Part shown: piece after piece, positions 57,575-64,000 of the stretch
How the letters are laid out: each line of letters begins with the position of its first letter
How positions within the stretch are numbered: position 1 is the stretch's first letter
Assembly (NCBI GenBank): GCA_004369085.1
Contig: ML210263.1
Location: 1-64,000, forward strand
Source: Coprinopsis marcescibilis
Taxonomy: Eukaryota > Basidiomycota > Agaricomycetes > Agaricales > Psathyrellaceae
Direction of reading: 5' to 3'
DNA length: 64,000 bases
Position numbers and translations under genes: made by a program
The notes under the pieces: model-generated
Told to the model about the DNA's origin: nothing
Database searches by the model: none
What the model saw: the letters and a program-made list of their open reading frames with translations, nothing else

Positions 57575-60500
57575 ATGGATCCCTCCCACCTTTTCTCGCT
57601 CAAAGCCCAGAATGTGCTTATCACTGGTGCCACCAGGGGTCCGTGCTTTTTCTTTCCCTTTCTTCTGGAAACCCGCCCGAATCAACGTACAACGTTAATT
57701 CTACGACGTCGGCGGAGGGCTCAATCGCTCCACATGTTCTCGATACGCGCCGGCCGTTATCTCGGCTTGCGGTTTCACCCGCTCTGAGCATCCCCCAGCC
57801 AATCCATCACTCGTTCCTGTCGCCCATCTTTCCCCTTTGGCTACTTTCTTTCTTTTTCAGGAACCAATCATTCTGTTGCTGACTTTGAACACTCAGGCAT
57901 CGGAGCTGCTTGCGCAATCGCGTTGGCAGAGGCGGGAGCAAGCATTGTGCTCGTCCAACGTCACGCCGTCGAACCCAACTATGCCACGTACAACGCGCTC
58001 AAGGCCCTCTTTGCCAACGATGATCCCGCCAACCAACGCATCGTCGAGATCGTGCACTGCGACTTAGACAACCTCGAAGAAGTCAAGGGCGTATTCAACC
58101 GTGCACTCGATGTCGCCCCCGGAAAGAAGATCGATATCCTCGTAAACTGCGCTGGGATACAGCGTCGCGCACCAGCTGTCGATTTTGGCGAGACAGAGTG
58201 GGACGAGGCAAGTCACTCCATGTTTTCTTTGCTTCTCAAGATCTTCGGGGATGAGTCCGGGCACGTTTCCGGAATTTGCCCACGTCTCAAATAACCTTTT
58301 GACCCTCGTTTCTAAAACTATCTTTTCCTTGGCACGGACCACTTATTTCGGGAGACGACATCTTCTCTTCCCGTGCTTCTTTGACCGGGGTTGGCCCACT
58401 GCCAGCTCGCTCGTTCTGCGACAAGGTTTAGGCCTCGTTCCTCGTCTTTAGGCTTGCGACTTTTTCGGTCAGCGGGCTCTAGATCGTGCCCAGCAAACCT
58501 CGCTTCCGCCTCACAGCCCTGTCAACTTCGATTTCGAAGTCGATCGTCCGGATTTCCAGCACCGACTATGACCTTTTGTGCCATTTTTTTAATTTCGCCT
58601 TTCGAGGCACTGTTGTTTCACATCCCCCGGGCGTCTATGCGCATTTGTGTTTAATTTGTTGAGGGTGACAGACGGTGTGACTGGCGATGTATCGCCGGGA
58701 CTGCTGCGACCCTGTTGCCAAACACACTCTCTTGCAGCTCTGCTGGAAATCGGCCAGCAGCCGAAGAAGGAAAGGGCCAAACGTCACAGATGACATCATG
58801 TTCATCCGCCGCCCTGACCCCTGCTGCAGGCCGAAGCAGGCAGTAGATGCGCTCCTCGGCGAGCGTGGGCAACTTTAGAATGCCCCTGCGTCCGGGTGTC
58901 ACTGTCTATTTCCGTCTGTCGATGTGATGCGCCTTCTTGGTATCGATTGCGCTTGTTTATTTATCGCGCATATATTCATGTTTTTCCTAACCCCGCCTCT
59001 GAGCTCGTCGTCTTCCTATCCTTTCTTTCTTCCCTTTTTACACCACCCCACCCTTCCCCGTGCATTCTCGTCCGTTCAATTCATTCATCGCCTCCCATTC
59101 AACCATCAATCGCCCGCTACTTTATCCCCGGTATTATCCCGAGTGAATTGTTTCTAATCGCTGTTTATCACTGTGCAGGTTCTCAACATTAATCTCAAAT
59201 CCGTTTGGTTACTGTCTCAAGCAGCCGGCCGCCACATGGTTCCTCGTCGCGAGGGCAAGATTATCAACTTTTGCTCCTTGCTAACCTTTCAAGGCGGGCT
59301 CACAGTTCCCGCATATGCAGCCGCAAAGGGTGCCCTCGGTCAACTTACCAAGGCTCTCGCAAACGAGTGGAGCAAGGATAACGTCCAGGTCAACGGCATC
59401 TGCCCTGGTTACATCAAAACCGATATGTGAGTAAGCCAGTCTCCTTTCTGCTTTATTGCCCTCGCCATCGTTTCTTTTGGGGCTCGGAGGCATGCATATG
59501 CGCCTATCCGGGCTCGCTCGCAAATTTTTGTGCAGACTATATGCGCGAAATTCGTCCTTTTCTTCCTTTGGGTCTTCTCAGTTTGGAATACTGAATGTTG
59601 CCGTGTCTATTTTCGTTTGACGGAGCCGCGGGATGATTTCTTTCGGATGGTCATTCGTTTATTAATTTGCACTGCATCGGGTCTTATCTTTTTATACTCG
59701 GCGGGCTGGCGCTCTTTTTAGACCGCCTATCTTTCGCTTTCGCTTTTGGCTCCGTTTCATGTTTTAGCCGACCAAACGGTGCATTTTGGCATCTAGGCAA
59801 CTGAGTCGGCAGCTCTCCGTCGTCGTTTCTTGTGCTATTCAATTCGCTCTTTTCAATTCACCAGGGCTGCGTGTTGTTGAATCTGTTGATTTCATGCGAC
59901 TGGGCGGGTTCATTTGTTGGGGACCTGGATGTGGACATTGCAGCAGCTCAACTCGGGGGCGATTCTAGCATGTATCTCGTGTCCCTTTGGGCAACGACTT
60001 ATGAGCTAGTTCCCGGCGGTTACGGTTGACATTGTCAGGCCAGGGGACAGCTGTCCCAATGGCCGACAACTCTTGCCGCGTTTGAGCGACGGACATGGTA
60101 TCTTGGCGTCACGTCGTTTATTGTAACGAGAGATGGCGACATTGACACTTGTCGTGATTGATATGCATGCCCACATCTTTTAGGCTCCGACTTGCATAGT
60201 ATGTCTTTCTGCATCGCACACCCCTTTCATGTCGTGATTCTATTCAGAGCAGCGGGAGCCGATGCTGGAATTTCCGACTCCGCTTGTCGCTTGTTTGGCG
60301 CCCACAAGCTGTCCCGAGGGTTGGGATGGCGCCCGGTTCCAGCGGTTGGTGATTTGTGGCCTGTGGTCGGACATTTGGCTTTTCACCGGGGCGATCGTGG
60401 TGTTTATTGTGGTTCAATGGGGAGCGACGTCCTTGTATTTCTCCGGAGACCCCGTTGAGGTGACCAATACCGATGGGCTGGTGCCTATCGCTATCACTTG

Positions 60501-61093
60501 CATTGTACATGCTCCCTGGCTGTCTTTTTGGTTCTCGTAACCGAGAACCCGGCTGCGTGGACTGCATGTCCTTGCTTTGCTTATCTTTAATCGTTCCTTT
60601 GGGCGTATGCACGTTGGATTGAGGCGAGAGCGAGCTTTATCTGACAGGATCATCTTCCTTGCTCCTCGTTTCTCGTCCCTTGTTCCTTGCTCCGACCCAG
60701 CCCCAAGGCTTCTCACCCCGTTATCTATGCACGCCGTTAGCCTTTACGGAAGCATCCATTCCATTCCATCCTATCCCATCTTTTTTCTTATCGTACCCTT
60801 TCGATTCGAATACAATTAAACGAATGTACGTTACTGACGCGTTACGTTTTTGGGTGGGGTAGGAACGAGAAGCTGCTGGAGGACCCTGTGCGCCTGCGCC
60901 AGATCTCGGAGCGGATTCCCGCCGGCAGATGGGGGGAGCCACGCGATTTTGCAGGGCCTGTTGTGTTCCTCGCGAGTCGGGCGAGCGAGTATGTGTGTGG
61001 AGAGCTGTTGGTTGTTGATGGGGTGCGTGGTATCCCTTTTTTGGGTGGTGGAAACTTTAATCTTTTTTTGTGTAGGGTTGGATGGGTCGCTAA
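57575..61093 (+). CDS. SDR, 2-deoxy-D-gluconate 3-dehydrogenase (KduD)-like, with very long introns
   Basis: Classical SDR oxidoreductase. Exons 57575-57638, 57897-58207, 59179-59426, 60863-61022 and 61076-61093 join in frame to 266 residues. Motifs: [20 protein letters not shown] followed by [15 protein letters not shown] (TGxxxGIG), [17 protein letters not shown] (NAG position), [13 protein letters not shown] (catalytic Ser), [19 protein letters not shown] (YxxxK) and [13 protein letters not shown], ending VVDGGWMGR. The length is typical of KduD-type enzymes. Intron 2 uses a GC donor. Introns of 258, 971 and 1436 nt are far longer than the 50-80 nt elsewhere in the window, yet the coding frame is intact. 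It probably works with the adjacent MDR dehydrogenase in sugar-acid or polyol catabolism; the true substrate is uncertain. Confidence 0.9.
58208..59178 (+). other. 971-nt GC-AG intron in the KduD-like SDR
   Basis: The donor GCAAGT follows GAG (EWDE); the acceptor TGTGCAG precedes GTTCTCAAC ([10 protein letters not shown]). No GT donor within the exon gives the conserved E-V junction. The content shows no recognisable ORF. Confidence 0.8.
59427..60862 (+). other. 1436-nt intron in the KduD-like SDR
   Basis: GTGAGT donor inside the Met codon of KTDM; GGGGTAG acceptor before AACGAGAAG (NEKLLEDP). Pyrimidine-rich stretches, no recognisable coding or RNA gene. Confidence 0.8.
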
Positions 61094-63403
61094 AGGGTGG
61101 GGTGCTCATTTGTGAATGGAGGGTGTTGGATATCAAAGTGAAAGTGAAACCCTGCGTATCTGTGATACTTGTGATGCTTGAAGTACGTATGAATAAAGAA
61201 ATGTTTACCCCCGAGGCTGAGACGAGACCCTTGAATTGTCGATTCTGGGTAAGCGAAGAGTTTCTTTATTTTCCCCTTTTTTTGCGACAGACTTGCAAGT
61301 TGTTAATCTGGGGACCTAACGCCTACCCTGCTATTGCCGCCGTCCCCATAATGAACGTGCCCGTCCCGGCTGATCGCTGTTTTAGAGACCGGTGTGTCGC
61401 CCAGCAGGTCTTTTGCCGAGGACATGCGAGGGGCAAGCAGTTCCCGGATTACTCGCTATCTTTGGGTGGTGGTTGGTTGGTTATCTCCAGGTCTTACTGT
61501 CGGTTATTTAGCCTTGCTTGACATTCCGGGCTTCTGCGACTGTGTAGCATGCTGGTTTGGTAGCGCTCGGACTCGTGGGTGGTTTTAATTATAAGGCAAG
61601 GTGGTATGTGTGCGTTGGGCTGGGTTAGGCTGTTGCACGATTCACGAGGACTCGGTCGTCCTCGATTGATCATCATTTCACAATGCCAACATCTGACCTA
61701 GGCCTCGGGTGCCAACTTTTGGAGGCAAGAGCAAAAGCCTGCACGAACGTGCCTCGTGAATCAAGAAAGAGTGTATGTAAGATGCATGAGCTCTCCCTCT
61801 CCTCTCCTCTGTTTTAGCCGTTAGCGCCAAGATCCGAGTCGCACTATGGTCATGAGGGAAGGGGGGATGACCGATTGATCATTCATTATGTGGTGGGTGA
61901 TGCGTGTGTAGCTTTGATGAGTCGGAGGGCGCCTCGAGACCTGAGACGGGAAGCAACAACGGATACGGATATGGAGGTCGGTGTTCAATGCTCATGCACG
62001 ATCGCTCGCAAATGGGTACCTCGCCTGCTGCGGCGCGCTTATTTCAGCATGTCACGCGGAGGCGCACCTGCGCGAGGCAACTCTGATCGAGCTGCCCTTT
62101 CCGGCACTCGAGGGCATGAGGAGCGCCGACCGGCTCATGGGTTGCCCCAAACCACCATATGAACATAACCAAAAGCTTGTTAAGCGTACTGCGGCATGCA
62201 CATCGCTTCGCTTCGAGAATCGAGGAATTCTATAGCTTCAATGAACGGGCGCGTGTTCGTGATCGACTGCAGTCCGCCAGGCCACTTCTCCCGTTCATTG
62301 AATTTATCTAAAAACTTGTTCCATCCACATTCCCGTCTTTCATTCGATTGGGTTTGTTTATAATACACCACCATTCCTATGTCCCTATCAATTCAAATGC
62401 GGAAGATGCAGATGCAAAGATGCAGGCTGCCATATACGAAATGTGCGACCCACCATTCATTCATTCGTTCTGTCCGTGGCAATGACATCAATTGACCTTC
62501 TACGGGTCAAATAGAAACTTGGACCCTGTTTCTGCGAACCAAGGTAAGGACCTGTTCTATTAGTAGAACACAAGTACCCATTGCCCAACCCTTGGCTGGG
62601 CAGGTCCCTGTTTCCGATTCGGCGAAAATTTCAGCGGTATGAAAGGGACGTATCTGGTCTCAAGCGGTTATTAAGAGCCAAAAGTAAGATTGAAGCAGCC
62701 TTGAAACAAACTTTACCTTGGACTGACCCGTAGCATGCACCGCTGACGATGGCCATTGCTCACATTGAAATAAGGCAAACGCAAACCGTCCACGGTACTA
62801 ACATCAGGGATGAAACGCCACCGGACAGCCCTCGGGGCCTCGATTTGCCCTTATCCAGCTTGGAAGACAAATTACGCGCCGGCGAACCACACCCCGAGCT
62901 CTCAAATCTCGATGAACACAGGCCGGCACATTAGAGTTTTCCATCACCAAAAAAAAAACCAGGGTGCAAAACGTTTTAGTCCTCTATTCAGGATTTAGAA
63001 CCGCGTCCCCTGTTGGGGCCCAATCGCTGCAAATCTCGGAAGAACAAAATTGGCTGGTTTCGCGCAAGAGTTGTTCCAATTAGACATTCAGATCCTTTGC
63101 CGTGACGTAACGAGCGGTAGATGTTTCGAAAGTCTGTGTGTTGGGAAGTAGGAAGCATGTGGAGGGGATGTGGGGACAGCAACTCAAAAAAGGTTCGCTC
63201 ACCTCGTTATCAACGCTCTGGCGTTAAACCTGATAACCGGGTCGTAGCTGAGGACATGGCTAAGTGAGACCCCTGTCACCTAAAGAAGCAGAGGTACTTA
63301 CCAGTGACGAGGAATGCTTTGTTGGCATTCTCACAGCAGGTTGTTGACATGGGTTGGAGTTGGAGGACGAGAACGCGAAAGAGCTCGAGGGTGCTATTAC
63401 CCC
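61094..63403. other. intergenic, no firm gene
   Basis: 2.3 kb after the SDR. A short inverted repeat TGTTCTA-TTAG-TAGAACA lies near 62554-62571 and CCCAACCC-TTGGCTGGG near 62584-62600. No recognisable ORF. Confidence 0.4.
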
Positions 63404-63809
63404 TTATGCTTCCGGTTCTGCAATCTGCGGCACGCCTGTGACAGAAGGTACTGACGGTGGGCCTTCTAAGTGTGCATCAACAGAGGGCAGTGCATGTGCG
63501 AAATTCGTCGAAAATAGGTTCTTTCGTGCTTCCTTTCGCTTGGCAAAAAGTCTCCTCCTCTCCGCCGACTTTGGCACTGCAGCGAATTAATTTGGTCGGT
63601 ATTACAGTCAGATATGACGCACAAACGTGATTTCAAAACGCTTAAACTCGCTCACCTCAGATAGACCGGTTCTTGGCGTCCCGATTGCTCCTGCCTTGGT
63701 GCTTCGCGAGGTTGCCGAAGGTCCAAGATTTTGCCGCACATTCACGAAACACAAGTGACCTTTGGTATAGACTGTTATCGGTGAAATGCGGGACGTCGCT
63801 GTCATCCAT
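63404..63809 (-). pseudogene. possible two-exon gene interrupted by one TGA at the splice junction
   Basis: The minus strand from an ATG at 63809 reads MDDSDVPHFTDNSLYQRSLV and on to GRSNRDAKNRSI, then TGA (63659-63657). A good donor (GTGAGC) follows one base later, and a CTGCAG acceptor follows near 63587. In the same phase the next exon reads VPKSAERRRLFAKRKEARKN and on to IAEPEA with TAA at 63404-63406. Composition looks coding and the basic patch is bZIP-like, but no family is recognised. TGA could derive from CGA. Low confidence. Confidence 0.3.
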
Positions 63810-64000
63810 CGAACACTCTTTTCACCGGTCACATCAGCAGACAGTGCGGAAGAAGCGATAAGCAAACACCTCGCGGCTGTTGTGGCATGTGTTGCGATGA
63901 AGAAACCCAAGGCCATGGGACGATCACACAGGTCCAGATACCAGGTAATAGCCGCCACAGTACTCGAGGTTTCGGGTATTCCCATTGTCATTCCCATGGA

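Noticed and set aside
62554..62600. Two short inverted repeats that could be terminator hairpins
   Set aside because: Intrinsic hairpin terminators do not apply to Pol II genes, and the stems are short enough to arise by chance.
1..64000. CRISPR arrays, prokaryotic operons, ribosome binding sites
   Set aside because: The sequence is eukaryotic (spliced genes, Pol III tRNA with intron); no spaced direct repeats of CRISPR type were seen.

Overview
The window reads as nuclear DNA of a mushroom-forming basidiomycete (Agaricomycetes, probably Agaricales-like). The evidence is numerous 50-80 nt GT-AG introns, a family of F-box proteins with the N-terminal pattern LPPELLSKIF...SHVCRYWRxIA...CPxLWS, NACHT NTPases of the Agaricomycete type, and housekeeping genes with fungal signatures. 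The species cannot be told from the sequence alone.

Layout, left to right. (1) 1-1.0 kb: 5' part of a NACHT gene on the minus strand, broken by a 16-bp tandem duplication inside its Walker A motif. (2) 1.9-7.1 kb, minus: condensin HEAT subunit CND1 (YCS4/NCAPD2). (3) 8.2-9.2 kb, plus: an SDR-fold protein lacking the catalytic lysine; upstream of it lie a decayed second copy of the ALDH promoter (see 5) and a perfect 24-bp palindrome. (4) 9.9-13.8 kb, minus: two intact F-box/LRR-like genes. (5) 15.0-25.8 kb: two closely similar NACHT genes in inverted orientation (plus at 15.0-17.5, minus at 23.4-25.8) that flank a class-3 aldehyde dehydrogenase with a C-terminal membrane anchor and a type II membrane O-fucosyltransferase-like protein. 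(6) 27.1-28.9 kb: F-box pseudogene. (7) 30.4-32.3 kb: signal-anchor protein with a long low-complexity tail. (8) 33.4-39.0 kb: MnSOD without a presequence and, divergently, a DHTKD1-type 2-oxoadipate/2-oxoglutarate dehydrogenase E1, followed by an intron-containing tRNA-Ser(AGA). (9) 40.3-44.1 kb: F-box graveyard, comprising a fragment, an almost intact gene stopped by one TAG, and a duplicated 5' end. (10) 44.8-46.1 kb, minus: tRNA-dihydrouridine synthase DUS1. (11) 46.1-55.8 kb: almost 10 kb with no gene I can support. (12) 55.8-61.1 kb: a head-to-head pair of a zinc MDR polyol dehydrogenase and a KduD-like SDR; the SDR carries introns of 258, 971 and 1436 nt. (13) 61.1-64.0 kb: no firm gene, one possible broken two-exon ORF.

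Themes. Housekeeping genes (condensin, SOD, DHTKD1, DUS1, tRNA-Ser) alternate with fast-evolving accessory families (NACHT, F-box) that show duplication, inversion and decay. The head-to-head MDR/SDR pair looks like a small polyol or sugar-acid catabolic module sharing a 332-bp promoter. I see no CRISPR, no intact transposon and no rRNA. The most unusual observations are the Walker A tandem duplication, the inverted NACHT pair, the orphan ALDH promoter copy, two GC-AG introns, a stop-free 159-nt hydrophobic intron inside the MDR gene, and the giant-intron SDR.
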